Source: Streptomyces venezuelae (GTDB lineage Bacteria; Actinomycetota; Actinomycetes; Streptomycetales; Streptomycetaceae). Taken from it: DNA of 64,000 bases. The DNA is taken from NCBI RefSeq assembly GCF_008642355.1, contig NZ_CP029193.1:7774001-7838000 (forward strand), given 5' to 3'. The notes beneath the pieces are model-generated. The model was not told the origin of the DNA, ran no database searches, and saw only the letters and a program-made list of their open reading frames with translations. The position numbers were made by a program, and so were the translations under genes. Every line of letters starts with the position of its first letter. The first letter of the stretch is position 1. Positions 54,904 through 63,965 of the stretch are shown one piece after another.

Positions 54904-56100
54904 TCAGCGCACCGCACCCGACAGGACACGGTCCACCTGCCGCGGCGCCAGCGCGTGCTCGACCGCGAGGATGCCGGCGCCGATGGCCGCCGCGTTCTCC
55001 CCGGTACGGCTCGGCTCGATGCGCAGCACATGCGTGGCCAGCGGATGCGAGCGCCGGTAGACGGCCTCGCGGACGCCCGCGAGGAGCTGGTCGTGGACGG
55101 CGGCGAGCGCCCCGCCGACGACCACCGTGTCCGGGTTGAAGAAGTTCACCAGGCCAGCGAGCACCTCACCGACCGCCCGGCCCGCCTCACGGACCATGCG
55201 CACGGCGTCACGGTTGCCGGACTTGACCAGACGTACGACATCGCTGCCCGACGTGGCATCGAGACCGAGCGCCGACAGCCTGCGGGCGAGCGCCGCGCCG
55301 CCCGCGACCGCCTCCAGGCAGCCGGTGTTGCCGCACCGGCAGGGAGCCTCGACGTCACCGACCCGGATGTGCCCGATGTCGCCCGCGCTGCCCTGCGCGC
55401 CCCGGTGCAGCCTGCTGTCGGCGACGATGCCGCAGCCGATGCCCGTTCCCACCTTGATGTAGAGGAGGTAACGGGTGTCCGGAAAGGCGCGGCGCTGCTC
55501 GGCCAGCGCCATCACGTTCACGTCGTTGTCGACCAGGGCGCGCGGGCCGAAGCGGTCGGCGAAGAACTCCGGGATGGGGAACTGGTGCCACCCCGGCATG
55601 ATCGGCGGATCCACCGGTCGGCCCGTGGAGAACTCGACGGGCCCCGGCACGCCGACCCCGATCGACTTGAGGCCCCCCGCGTCCCGCCCCGACTCGTCGA
55701 GCAGGGTGCGCAGCGTGCGCTCCACGTGGCCGAGGACCGCCTGCGGCCCGTCCGCGATGGACAGCGGGTCCTCGCGCAGCGCCAGCGTCTCGCCGCCGAT
55801 GTCCATGAGCGCCACCCGGCAGTGCGACGCGCCCAGGTCGACGCCCGCCACCGCGTGCTCGCGGGTGCGCAGCCGGAGCCTGCGCGGCGGCCTGCCGCCC
55901 GCCGAGCCGCCGTCGGCCTCCTCCGCCAGGAAGCCGTGCGCGATGAGCGCGTCCACGCGCTGCGAGACCGTCGACCGTGCGAGGCCCGTCATCCGGGCGA
56001 TGTCCGCGCGGGTCTGCGCGGCGCCGGTGCGCAGCAGGGCGAGCACCTCACCGGGCGAGGACGGCACGGCTGCGGGGAGATGATCCGGCGCTCCAGACAT
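54904..56100 (-). CDS. ROK-family transcriptional repressor
   Basis: Protein of 398 aa. The N-terminal MarR-like winged helix (about residues 12-75) has TRADIARMTGLARSTVSQRV. The ROK domain follows with GVDLGASHCRVALMDIGG, the zinc/ROK signature CRCGNTGCLEA and VDNDVNVMALAEQ. It probably senses a sugar or sugar phosphate and represses carbohydrate genes. Divergent to it is the remnant of a carbohydrate-binding domain gene, which suggests a lost target. Confidence 0.9.
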   Translation of the reverse strand: MSGAPDHLPAAVPSSPGEVLALLRTGAAQTRADIARMTGLARSTVSQRVDALIAHGFLAEEADGGSAGGRPPRRLRLRTREHAVAGVDLGASHCRVALMDIGGETLALREDPLSIADGPQAVLGHVERTLRTLLDESGRDAGGLKSIGVGVPGPVEFSTGRPVDPPIMPGWHQFPIPEFFADRFGPRALVDNDVNVMALAEQRRAFPDTRYLLYIKVGTGIGCGIVADSRLHRGAQGSAGDIGHIRVGDVEAPCRCGNTGCLEAVAGGAALARRLSALGLDATSGSDVVRLVKSGNRDAVRMVREAGRAVGEVLAGLVNFFNPDTVVVGGALAAVHDQLLAGVREAVYRRSHPLATHVLRIEPSRTGENAAAIGAGILAVEHALAPRQVDRVLSGAVR

Positions 56101-56501
56101 GCCGCAACCTTAGGGACGACTTTCGCTGCTCACAAGGCCGATGCTGTTCGACAGGCGACCTAAGTACCCGTCAAGTCCCATGGATGCAAACCCGCTTGGG
56201 TCCCTGTCAGGTCAAAGGCCGCTCATCCAACTCCGATCCGTGCTGCGGCCCAAGTACAGGCAGACCGAGCACCGCGACGCCCGTGCCCGACACGGGCGGC
56301 TGGGACGACTACCGGTCGACACCCGCCGTCCCGGTCGAGGCCCTGACCGGAACCCACTAGCTGTACCTGGTGTTCACGTCGCCCCGGGACGATTCGTTCG
56401 ACGTGGACACGGGGTGGTTCTCCGCGCCCCAGCGGTACGGATGGCATACGAGGGTCCGCGGTGCGCCCCTGTCCAAAGCGCACCGCGGACCTGTTTCCCC
56501 G
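56101..56501. other. gene-free region with a decayed gene fragment
   Basis: This 401-bp stretch between the ROK repressor and the phosphotransferase has no intact gene. Its right half contains the decayed fragment listed separately; the left half (56101-56280) should hold the ROK promoter, but no clear operator stands out. Confidence 0.55.
56283..56450 (+). pseudogene. remnant of a CBM6-type carbohydrate-binding domain
   Basis: One frame reads TGGWDDYRSTPAVPVEALTG, then TH, a TAG stop (56358-56360) and LYLVFTSPRDDSFDVDTGWF. The signature (GGW-Y, V-V--LTGTH-LYLVF, then F-VD--F) is that of the C-terminal CBM6 module of secreted glycosidases and ThuA-type proteins. No catalytic domain remains upstream. 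The fragment next to a ROK repressor suggests a deleted carbohydrate-utilisation locus. Confidence 0.6.
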
Positions 56502-57689
56502 TCAGCGAGTGCCGACCGCCGCACGCACGGCCCTGCGGGCCAGCTGGCAGTCGTCGTGCAGCCGCCTCAGCAGCAGCCGCTGTTCCTCGCCGGACGGCGC
56601 AGCACCGGGATGGGCCGGGCCCGGTGCCGCCGGGGCCGCGTCGTGCATCGAACGCTGCACGGCTGTCTCATACGTACGGATCTCCCTGGTCAGGACCAGC
56701 ATCAGGTTGACCAGGAACGCGTCACGCGCCGCCGGGCCCGCCGACTGCGCCAGCTGACTGATCTCGCGCCGCGCCACGGGGGCGTCACCGAGCACCGACC
56801 ACAGGGTCGCCAGGTCGTACCCCGGCAGGTACCAGCCGGCGTGCTCCCAGTCGACGAGGACGGGCCCCGGGGGCGAGAGGAGGATGTTCGACAGCAGGGC
56901 GTCGCCGTGGCAGAACTGCCACATCGACTGGTGGCCGTTGCCCTGATGCGCGACGGAGTGCGCGATCCCGTGCAGCAGCTTCTGCAGGTCACCCATGTCG
57001 CGGTCCGTCAGCAGGCCGAGCTCGTGGAAGCGGGTGATGCGCTTGCCGTAGTCCATCGGCTTGCCGAACATCTCGGCAGGCGGCCGCCACTGGTTGAGGC
57101 GGCAGATGGAACCGAGCGCCGCCCGGATGTCCGGACGCGGCGGCGACTCGATGGGATGCCGGTGCAGCGCCGCCACCCGTCCGGGCATCCGCTCGATCAC
57201 CAGCGTGCAGTCGTCCGGGTCGGCCGCGATGAGCCGCGGCGCACGGACCGGCGGGCGGTGTCGGACGAACGAACGGTATACCGCTATTTCGTGCCTGATC
57301 CGCTCCGCCCAGCCGGGCGAGTGGTCCAGCAGACACTTGGCCACGGCGGTGCTGCGCCCCGTCGTGCCGACGAGCAGCACGGTGCGGCCGCTTCTGCGGA
57401 GCACCTGCACCGGATTGAACTCGGGGCAGATGCGGTGCACCGAAGCGATCGCGGTGCGCAGTTGCGCCCCCTGGGGGCCGGACAAGTCGAGTCTCCCGCT
57501 GAGCGTTTGCGTGCCGGCCCCCGGCATGCGGGGCGTGCGGCCGGCGCCCAGCGGCGCGCCCGCGGGGCGCACCGGCTCCAGATAGGGACCGTTCCCCGAC
57601 GACGGGGCCATCTCGCGGCTCCGGTGGACCGGAGGGCGCGGGTGGAGCGGCCGGGGCGGGGCGGACACGGAGGACGATGCTGCGTACAT
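56502..57689 (-). CDS. aminoglycoside phosphotransferase-family kinase
   Basis: Kinase-fold protein of 395 aa. The Pro/Arg-rich N-terminal 55 residues may be disordered. [20 protein letters not shown] is the N-lobe, with Lys. The catalytic loop [14 protein letters not shown] and [10 protein letters not shown] give the HGD-N-D triad. The group includes antibiotic and small-molecule kinases, many of unknown substrate. ATG 57689 has AAGGGA upstream; the longer frame to 57812 lacks support. It is divergent from the NsdA-like gene. Confidence 0.82.
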   Translation of the reverse strand: MYAASSSVSAPPRPLHPRPPVHRSREMAPSSGNGPYLEPVRPAGAPLGAGRTPRMPGAGTQTLSGRLDLSGPQGAQLRTAIASVHRICPEFNPVQVLRRSGRTVLLVGTTGRSTAVAKCLLDHSPGWAERIRHEIAVYRSFVRHRPPVRAPRLIAADPDDCTLVIERMPGRVAALHRHPIESPPRPDIRAALGSICRLNQWRPPAEMFGKPMDYGKRITRFHELGLLTDRDMGDLQKLLHGIAHSVAHQGNGHQSMWQFCHGDALLSNILLSPPGPVLVDWEHAGWYLPGYDLATLWSVLGDAPVARREISQLAQSAGPAARDAFLVNLMLVLTREIRTYETAVQRSMHDAAPAAPGPAHPGAAPSGEEQRLLLRRLHDDCQLARRAVRAAVGTR

Positions 57690-57842
57690 GGGCGATACAG
57701 ATCCCTTCGTGTGCCTGCGAGTTGCGTGCGCCTCCCGGCCCGATCGCTTCGGGTGCACCCTGGGGAGTGCCTTGCGGCGACCGGGTCGGGGTGGCGCACT
57801 CCTACCTGACACCCGCCGTCCCCTGGCACACCATGTGGCGCA

Positions 57843-57862
57843 CCCTGGCGAACCCTGGCGAA
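57843..57862. repeat. 10-bp tandem repeat upstream of the NsdA-like gene
   Basis: CCCTGGCGAA occurs twice in succession, 16 bp to the left of the inverted repeat at 57878-57896. It may form part of the same control region. Confidence 0.5.
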
Positions 57863-57877
57863 TAGTCGCTCAGCAAC

Positions 57878-57896
57878 TGACAGACGGTTACTGTCA
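57878..57896. promoter_or_regulatory. inverted repeat before the NsdA-like gene
   Basis: TGACAG-N7-CTGTCA, with perfect 6-bp arms, lies 28-46 bp upstream of GTG 57924. It is in promoter position and may be an operator for self-control. Confidence 0.45.
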
Positions 57897-57923
57897 ACTC
57901 AGCCGAGAACCTGGGGGCTTGAC

Positions 57924-59417
57924 GTGAACGGACAACCCAACACCCGCCTTTCGGACCTGTTCGGCCTGGCCGGCTGGTCGAAGGGGGAGCTCGCGAGACT
58001 GGTGAACCGGCAGGCGGCGGCCATGGGCCACCCCCAGCTGGCCACCGACACCTCGCGGGTGCGGCGGTGGATCGACATGGGAGAGATCCCGCGCGATCCG
58101 GTGCCACGGGTGCTGGCTGTTCTGTTCACCGAGCGTCTCGGCCGTGTCGTGACCACTGAGGATCTGGGTCTGGTCCGGCACGGGCGCGCAGGGAAGCGGC
58201 GTGGCGACGGGAGTGTGGAGCACCCCGACGGCGTGCCGTGGGCGCCCGAGCGGACGGCCGCGGTCCTCACCGAATTCACGGGAATGGACCTCATGCTCAA
58301 CCGACGCGGCTTGGTGGGCGCGGGCGCTGCGCTTGCCGCAGGCTCCGCACTCAGCAGCGCCATGCACGACTGGCTGCACGCCGATCCGGCCTTCAAGGCC
58401 GACGCCCCCCGTATCGATGATCCCTTGCACGTCGACCCCGCGGGCCTCGACCGCTACGAGGCCGCTCCCATCGGGTCCCAGGAGATCGAGGAACTGGAGC
58501 GCTCCGTCGAAGTGTTCCGCGCCTGGGACGCGGCCCGCGGCGGCGGGCTGCAGCGCAAGGCCGTGGTGGGCCAGCTCAACGAAGTGGGCGGCATGCTCGC
58601 CTACCGTCACCCCGATCACCTCCAGCGGCGCCTGTGGGGGGTCGCCGCCAATCTCGCCGTGCTGGCGGGATGGATGTCGCACGACGTCGGTCTGGAGCCC
58701 ACGGCACAGAAGTACTTCGTCATTGCGGCGCACGCCGCACGCGAGGGCGGCGACCGTCCGCGCGCCGGTGAGGCGCTGTCGCGGGCCGCGCGCCAGATGG
58801 TGCACCTCGGCAAACCCGACGACGCTCTCGACCTGATGAAGCTCGCCAAGTCGGGCGCGGGCGAGGAGGCCCTGCCCCGCACACGGGCGATGCTGTACAC
58901 CATCGACGCCTGGGCACATGCGTCGATGGGGCGCGGACAGGCGATGCGACGCGCCCTCGGTCTCGCCGAGGACCTCTTCGTGTCCGACAAGGGGGACGTG
59001 CCGCCGCCGAGCTGGATGCAGATGTTCGACGAGGCGGATCTGCACGGCATGCAGGCCCTGGCCTACCGCACCCTCGCCGATCACGAGGCGTCCGCGGCGA
59101 ACGCCGCGCAGCGGCACGCGAAGGAGGCGATCGAGCTGCGGGCGAAGAACCGCGACCGTTCGCAGATCTTCGATTACATCTCCCTGGCGTCGGCCTGCTT
59201 CATCGCCGACGACCCCGAACAGGCCGACCGGTACGCGCGGCTGGCACTGGTGTCGATGCGGGCGAACTCCTCGCACCGCACCTGGGACCGGCTGCGCGAG
59301 ATGTACCGGCTGACCGCGCAGTACGCGGGCTACCCGAAGATCCAGGACCTGCGCGAGGAGATCAAGTTCGCCCTGCCGAAGGCGAAGAGTGCCAGGGGGA
59401 GGACCGCGAGGGCGTAA
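57924..59417 (+). CDS. NsdA/NsdB-family HTH-TPR regulator
   Basis: Protein of 497 aa starting at GTG 57924. The N-terminal HTH-like region has GWSKGELARLVNRQAAAMG and DTSRVRRWIDMGEIPRDPVP. A linker with NRRGLVGAGAALAAGSAL precedes about 300 residues of TPR-type helices. This arrangement and the GWSKGELAR start match the NsdA family, which delays sporulation and antibiotic production in Streptomyces. The specific targets of this paralogue are unknown. Confidence 0.85.
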   Translation: MNGQPNTRLSDLFGLAGWSKGELARLVNRQAAAMGHPQLATDTSRVRRWIDMGEIPRDPVPRVLAVLFTERLGRVVTTEDLGLVRHGRAGKRRGDGSVEHPDGVPWAPERTAAVLTEFTGMDLMLNRRGLVGAGAALAAGSALSSAMHDWLHADPAFKADAPRIDDPLHVDPAGLDRYEAAPIGSQEIEELERSVEVFRAWDAARGGGLQRKAVVGQLNEVGGMLAYRHPDHLQRRLWGVAANLAVLAGWMSHDVGLEPTAQKYFVIAAHAAREGGDRPRAGEALSRAARQMVHLGKPDDALDLMKLAKSGAGEEALPRTRAMLYTIDAWAHASMGRGQAMRRALGLAEDLFVSDKGDVPPPSWMQMFDEADLHGMQALAYRTLADHEASAANAAQRHAKEAIELRAKNRDRSQIFDYISLASACFIADDPEQADRYARLALVSMRANSSHRTWDRLREMYRLTAQYAGYPKIQDLREEIKFALPKAKSARGRTARA

Positions 59418-59451
59418 CGCACCGGAGCACATGCGGCATCGCGCGGTCGGG

Positions 59452-59527
59452 CGGTCCAGACACGAACGGACGGTCCAGACACGGTCGGACGGTCCAGACA
59501 CGGCTGGACGGTTCAGACCCGCGCGAC
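59452..59527. repeat. 19-bp tandem repeat between NsdA-like and phosphatase genes
   Basis: Units CGGTCCAGACACGAACGGA, CGGTCCAGACACGGTCGGA and CGGTCCAGACACGGCTGGA are followed by a fourth diverged unit that includes the stop codon of the phosphatase gene (59513). The array seems to have grown by duplication of the gene's 3' end. Confidence 0.8.
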
Positions 59528-60982
59528 CAACAGGCAGGCGTCGTCCTCACGAGGTGCCTCGCCGAATTCCTCGACGACGGTCCGTACGCAGTCCTGCGCC
59601 GTACGCGCCCCGGTGAAACGGGATGCGAGGGACAGCAACAGACCCGTCGCCGTGTCCCTGTCGCGCCGCGGCACCAGGCCGTCGGTGTGCAGCAGCAACA
59701 GGTCTCCGGGCCGCAGTTGCTCATCGGCCTGCTCGTACGCCGCGCCGGAGGTCGCGCCGAGGAGCACGCCGTGCGGTGGCGTGAGCGCGCGCCCTGTCCC
59801 GTCGCGGAACAGCAGCGGGGCGGGGTGCCCGGCCTGCGCCCAGGTGAGTAAGTGTGTGGCGGGATCGAAGCGGCAGCAGACGGCGCTGCCGAGGGCGGGC
59901 TGGGCCGTGGCGTCCAGCAACTGGTTCAGCCAGCCCATGATCCGGCCGGGTTCCGCGAGGTGTCCGGGCCGCGCTCCGGCGACGGCCAGGCCGCGCAGCG
60001 TGCCGAGCAGCATCGCCATGCCGGCGGTGACGGCCACGCCGTGCCCGGTGAGGTCGCCGACGCTCAACAGGGCTTCGCCGCCGGGCAGTTCCATCGCGTC
60101 GTACCAGTCGCCGCCGATGAGCGCGCTGGTCGCGGAAGGGAGGTACTGGGCGGCGAGGTCGAGCCCCCCCGGGCCGCCGTGCGGCAGCCGCAGGGAGCCG
60201 CGCCACGGCGGCAGAACCGCTTCTTGCAGGGCGACGGCGAGACGGTGCTCGGTCTGTGCGATGTCGTGGTGTCGCTGGAGGGAGTCGCGGCTCTCGCGCA
60301 CGACACGCTGGCTGCGGCGCAGTTCGCTGACGTCCCGCAGGACCGCCCACATGGAGGCGGTGGAGCCGTCGGTTGCCAGCACGGGCTCGCCCATCATGTG
60401 CACCTGGCGTTCGCAGCCGTCGGGGCGCAGGACGCGGAACTCGCCGTCGATGGGTTTGCCGTCGATGAGGCAGTCCGTGACCATCGCCGTCAGCTGTGGC
60501 TGGTCGTCCGGGTGCACGAGGGAAGGGAACTCGTCGAGGGAGAGCGGCGGAGCGGCGGGGTCGCGGCCGAGGATGTCGTAGAGCTCGCGGGACCAGGTCG
60601 CCTCGTCGGTGAGGAGGTTCCACTCGGCGCTGCCCACCCGGCTCAGCAACGAGCCTCTGTCCGGCTCGCCGGATACACGGCCCACGCCGACGGATCCCGG
60701 GACGTCCCCCGGTACGACCGGCGCCGCGGGCTCCCCGCCCGTCCGCGGCGGGCCGTCCCGCAGCTGGGCCAGATGGTCGTCGAGGTCGTTGAGCTGATGG
60801 ACCGCCAGGTCGCACAGGGCGCGCTGCCAGCGTCCCTCGGCGTCCCCGCGGTCCGCCACGGCGTCGCGCCGCACGGCGTCGACGTCGACGCGGAGCCGAC
60901 GCGTCTGCGAGATCAGCGCATCGACCGTGCCGCGCTCGGGCGGCTGGGCGGCTGCGTGGTCCGCGAAGACATGGGACGGCAT
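59513..60982 (-). CDS. PAS-SpoIIE (PP2C) serine phosphatase
   Basis: Phosphatase of 489 aa. A helical N terminus precedes a PAS_3 domain (about residues 110-230; WSRELYDILGRDP and ILRD-like VLRDVSELRRSQ). A coiled linker and a SpoIIE PP2C domain (about 270-488) follow, with GGDWYDAMELPGG, GDLTGHG, AGHPAPLLFRDG and REDDACLL. It could dephosphorylate one of the STAS proteins in the 22880-29601 region or another in the genome; it has no local partner. Confidence 0.9.
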   Translation of the reverse strand: MPSHVFADHAAAQPPERGTVDALISQTRRLRVDVDAVRRDAVADRGDAEGRWQRALCDLAVHQLNDLDDHLAQLRDGPPRTGGEPAAPVVPGDVPGSVGVGRVSGEPDRGSLLSRVGSAEWNLLTDEATWSRELYDILGRDPAAPPLSLDEFPSLVHPDDQPQLTAMVTDCLIDGKPIDGEFRVLRPDGCERQVHMMGEPVLATDGSTASMWAVLRDVSELRRSQRVVRESRDSLQRHHDIAQTEHRLAVALQEAVLPPWRGSLRLPHGGPGGLDLAAQYLPSATSALIGGDWYDAMELPGGEALLSVGDLTGHGVAVTAGMAMLLGTLRGLAVAGARPGHLAEPGRIMGWLNQLLDATAQPALGSAVCCRFDPATHLLTWAQAGHPAPLLFRDGTGRALTPPHGVLLGATSGAAYEQADEQLRPGDLLLLHTDGLVPRRDRDTATGLLLSLASRFTGARTAQDCVRTVVEEFGEAPREDDACLLVARV

Positions 60983-61123
60983 GAGGTGCTCCGTTGAGGT
61001 GCGGTGCGACTCCGTTGCGGATGCGGTGCGACCAGCTTGACGGGTGGTGGACCGCTAATGACTTTCGCACAACAGGGGGTGGGCCGTAAGGGATTTGGCA
61101 ACACCCGATGCGGTGGTGCTTCT

Positions 61124-61148
61124 GGCATATGCCTATGTCCTGCACATA
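61124..61148. promoter_or_regulatory. adjacent palindromes upstream of the small 61211 gene
   Basis: GGCATATGCC (61124-61133) is a perfect palindrome and TATGT-N5-ACATA (61134-61148) follows it directly. The region 60983-61210 between two divergent genes shows no other clear feature. Confidence 0.4.
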
Positions 61149-61210
61149 CGCGTAATGGAGGCGGGAATCCAGAGGGGGAGCGTGAGAACTGTGTAGAGGT
61201 ACGGCGCGGA

Positions 61211-61510
61211 ATGTGGGACTCCAGTGGGGGAGGCGAGGTCGGAGGAGGGCGGGCGGCGCCCGCGGGGGCGTGGCGCCGACGCGGGACGGCCCCGGGGGTG
61301 GACTGGAGCTTCCTGCGACGCGAACTCCCGTACGAGAGCGGCACGTTGGGCGCAGCAGAACGGCGAGATTTGACCCGTAGGACGCGGTCGGATGAGCTGT
61401 TGGACGGGCTGCAGGTGTGGATCGATGCCGCTCAAGGGACGCAGGGCCGAGTCCGCAGCCTGCGGGAGGCGGTTCTGTCGGTGGGGCGGGAGCTGGCTTC
61501 GGCCCCCTGA
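61211..61510 (+). CDS. hypothetical protein
   Basis: Protein of 99 aa from ATG 61211; the frame opens at 61004, but the upstream part is poorly coding. The C-terminal half is helical and charged (RRTRSDELLDGLQVWIDAAQ). No family is recognised. Its short length makes coding status moderately uncertain. Confidence 0.5.
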   Translation: MWDSSGGGEVGGGRAAPAGAWRRRGTAPGVDWSFLRRELPYESGTLGAAERRDLTRRTRSDELLDGLQVWIDAAQGTQGRVRSLREAVLSVGRELASAP

Positions 61511-61540
61511 GGGGGCCTGGTTCAGTCGTTCAGCTGTCCG

Positions 61541-62812
61541 TCAGCCGTTCAGGTGTACGGGCAGTCGCCGCACGCTGTTGCCCACGAATGAGGCGTGGCG
61601 CGGTAGTTCGGCGTCCGGTACCGCCAGGTCCAGGCGGGGGAAGCGGGCGAAGAGTTGTTCGAGGGCGACGGTGGCCTCCAGACGGGCCAGCGGGGCGCCC
61701 AGGCAGTAGTGCGCGCCGTGGCCGAGGGAGAGGTGGCGGGCGGCGGCGGTGCGGGTGAGGGAGAAGGCGTCGGCGTCGGGGCCGTGGGTCTTCGGGTCGC
61801 GGCCCGCGGCGGAGTACCCGGCGAGCACGGGGGTGCCCTTGGGGATGACGGTGCCGGCAAGGGGCAGGTCCCGGGTCGGGTAGCGGAACGGGAAGTAGCT
61901 TACGGGGCTGTCCCAGCGCAGCGTCTCCTCGACCACGTCCGGCCAGCTCGCCCGGCCCGACATGACCAGGTCGAGCTGGTCGCGGTGCGTGCACAGGGCG
62001 CGTACCGCGTTCGTGATCAGGTTCAGCGTCGTCTCGTGCCCGGCGATGATCATGAGCATCAGGGTGCCGATCAGCTCGAGCGGGCTGAGCCGGTCGCCGT
62101 CCTTCTCGCGGGCCGCGATCAGGGCGGACGTGAGGTCGTCGCGTGGGTCCTCGGTACGGGCGGCCACGATGGCGGCCAGCACGTCCATCATCTCCCGGTT
62201 GGCGGCCTGGGACTGTTCAGGGCCGATGTCCGTGGCGACGATCTGGTTGGAGAGATGGTGCAGACGGTCGTGGTGCCCGGCGTCCACGCCGAGCAGTTCA
62301 CAGATGACGCCCATCGGCAGCGGCAGCGCGAAGTGCGAGCGCAGGTCCACGACCCCGTCGCCCTCACCGGCCGCCGCCTCGCCCAGGCCGTCGAGCAACT
62401 GAGACGTCAACTCGGCTATGCGCGGGCCGAGTTCCTCCACGCGACGCGCGGTGAACGCCCGGCTCACCAGTGACCGCAGCCGCCGGTGGTCGGCGCCGTC
62501 CGCCGTGGTCATGCCCTGCACCGTGGCGAAGGTCTTGAGCGGCCAGCCGTCCGGTATTCCGCCCGATCGCAATGCCGTGAAGTGCAGGGCGTTCTTGGCG
62601 ACATCGGGGTGGGAGAGGAGTTCCCGGAGAGCGTCGTGCCCGAGGACCGCCACGCCTTCCACCTCGCCGGGCAGGACCACGGGGGCGACCGCGCCGCGGG
62701 CGAGCAGCCGGGCGTTGTCCGCGTGCGGGCAACCACCGGACGGGTCCATGCGGTGCGCCGGTCCGGGCGGTTGTGGCGAGGTGGCGTCGCTCGGCGGTGT
62801 GGTGTTCAACAC
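61541..62812 (-). CDS. cytochrome P450 (CYP105/107-like)
   Basis: Heme monooxygenase of 423 aa. The I-helix AGHETT, K-helix ETLRWDSP and heme loop LSLGHGAHYCLGAPLARLEA are intact; the loop has Leu in place of the usual Phe. The length is typical of soluble bacterial P450s. GTG 62812 has GGAG upstream. No ferredoxin is adjacent, so electrons must come from elsewhere. The substrate is unknown; the divergent-side TetR gene may be its regulator. Confidence 0.93.
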   Translation of the reverse strand: MLNTTPPSDATSPQPPGPAHRMDPSGGCPHADNARLLARGAVAPVVLPGEVEGVAVLGHDALRELLSHPDVAKNALHFTALRSGGIPDGWPLKTFATVQGMTTADGADHRRLRSLVSRAFTARRVEELGPRIAELTSQLLDGLGEAAAGEGDGVVDLRSHFALPLPMGVICELLGVDAGHHDRLHHLSNQIVATDIGPEQSQAANREMMDVLAAIVAARTEDPRDDLTSALIAAREKDGDRLSPLELIGTLMLMIIAGHETTLNLITNAVRALCTHRDQLDLVMSGRASWPDVVEETLRWDSPVSYFPFRYPTRDLPLAGTVIPKGTPVLAGYSAAGRDPKTHGPDADAFSLTRTAAARHLSLGHGAHYCLGAPLARLEATVALEQLFARFPRLDLAVPDAELPRHASFVGNSVRRLPVHLNG

Positions 62813-63031
62813 GGCTCTCCAAGGGAGGGGAGGGGAGAGCGGGGGTGGACGCGAAGGCGCGCCGCTCCACGGGCCCGTCCCTCCTGCTCGCCCCTCCCCG
62901 GCTCGTTTCTCAACCCTGAGACCCTTCTGTCAGCCGGTCAAGACGCGTTCCGAAGCCGGTCGAGACGCGCCGGAAAAAAAGGGTGCCCGGTGCTGCGCAT
63001 GGCGGAGGCGGGCAGATTACGAGGCGGGGGT

Positions 63032-63808
63032 CTAGGCCAGTTGGAACGCGTCGGCGAGCATGTCGACCTGCACGGCGAGCAGTGTCGTCGGCCGGTGACC
63101 CATGCCGGCGAACTGACCCGCCGCTTCCAGGCCGACGGTCCCGTGCAACTGGGGCCAGGCGGTGATGGCGCCGGTCAGTGCGACGGCCGCCGCGGACTCC
63201 GATGATCCCTCGGACCCGGCGGCCACTGGGGACTCTGCGGCCCCTGTTGACGTCGCGGAGCCTCCGGACGACGGCCCGGTCCACTTCTCGACCCACGCCG
63301 CCACCGCCGCGTCGTCGCGCAGCCAGCGGTTGAACTCGCCCACCAGCGGTTCGACGGAGTTCGACGGCCGCCCCCCGGCGAAGACGGTGAGGAACGGCCC
63401 CAGGACTTCGCGCGCGTGCGCCACGGTCTCGTCCGGCGCGCGAAAGCCCGGGACCGGGGTGCCCTGGATGAGGAGGTAGAGGTGCGGCTGTGCCACGGCC
63501 CAGTCGCGGAAGGCCGTTGCCAGGGCGTGCAGTGCCGCCCGCCCGCCTGCCGAGATGTCGACGGCCCCGATCTCGGCCGCGACCGCCTGGTAGGCGTCGA
63601 CGACCAGCTCGCTGAGCAGGTCGTCGCGGCTGGCGAAGTAGCGGTAGAGGGCCGGCCCGGACATGCCGATCTCCTTGGCGATACGCAGCAGCGCCACGCC
63701 CTCCACGCCTCCCGCGGCGAGCTGGCCGACGGCGATCTGCTTGATCTCCGCGCGTGTCTGGTCGCGGTACCGCTCCCTTGGGGTGCGGGCCCGAGGTGTG
63801 GATGTCAT
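63032..63808 (-). CDS. TetR/AcrR-family regulator
   Basis: Regulator of 258 aa. The N-terminal HTH (about residues 15-65) has ALLRIAKEIGMSGPALYRYF. The ligand domain is longer than usual because of a Ser/Gly-rich insertion (about 175-205). It resembles the TetR_C_13/WHG group. It is divergent from the gene at 63966, whose promoter contains an inverted repeat over the -10, a likely binding site, and upstream of the P450 on the same strand. Confidence 0.9.
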   Translation of the reverse strand: MTSTPRARTPRERYRDQTRAEIKQIAVGQLAAGGVEGVALLRIAKEIGMSGPALYRYFASRDDLLSELVVDAYQAVAAEIGAVDISAGGRAALHALATAFRDWAVAQPHLYLLIQGTPVPGFRAPDETVAHAREVLGPFLTVFAGGRPSNSVEPLVGEFNRWLRDDAAVAAWVEKWTGPSSGGSATSTGAAESPVAAGSEGSSESAAAVALTGAITAWPQLHGTVGLEAAGQFAGMGHRPTTLLAVQVDMLADAFQLA

Positions 63809-63885
63809 GCGGTCTGCCTCCAGGGTTCTTCCGCCTCCTGCCTGTGGCCCCGAATGTTACAGCCCGTCGCGTTCGCGACTTGTTA

Positions 63886-63922
63886 TTGCACTACTCCATC
63901 GCGGTAGTTATAGTGTGTAACT
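63886..63922 (+). promoter_or_regulatory. promoter with overlapping operator before the right-edge gene
   Basis: TTGCAC (63886-63891), 17 bp, then TATAGT (63909-63914) is a strong HrdB-type promoter. AGTTA-N7-TAACT (63906-63922) overlaps the -10, so binding there would block transcription. The start of the next gene is 44 bp further on. Confidence 0.6.
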
Positions 63923-63965
63923 GAAGTTAAGGGCTTTATTGGGGTCTCCGAAAGGGACGTGGAGC

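Noticed and set aside
59452..59527. CRISPR-like array
   Set aside because: Units are contiguous 19-bp tandem repeats without unique spacers, and no cas genes are present.
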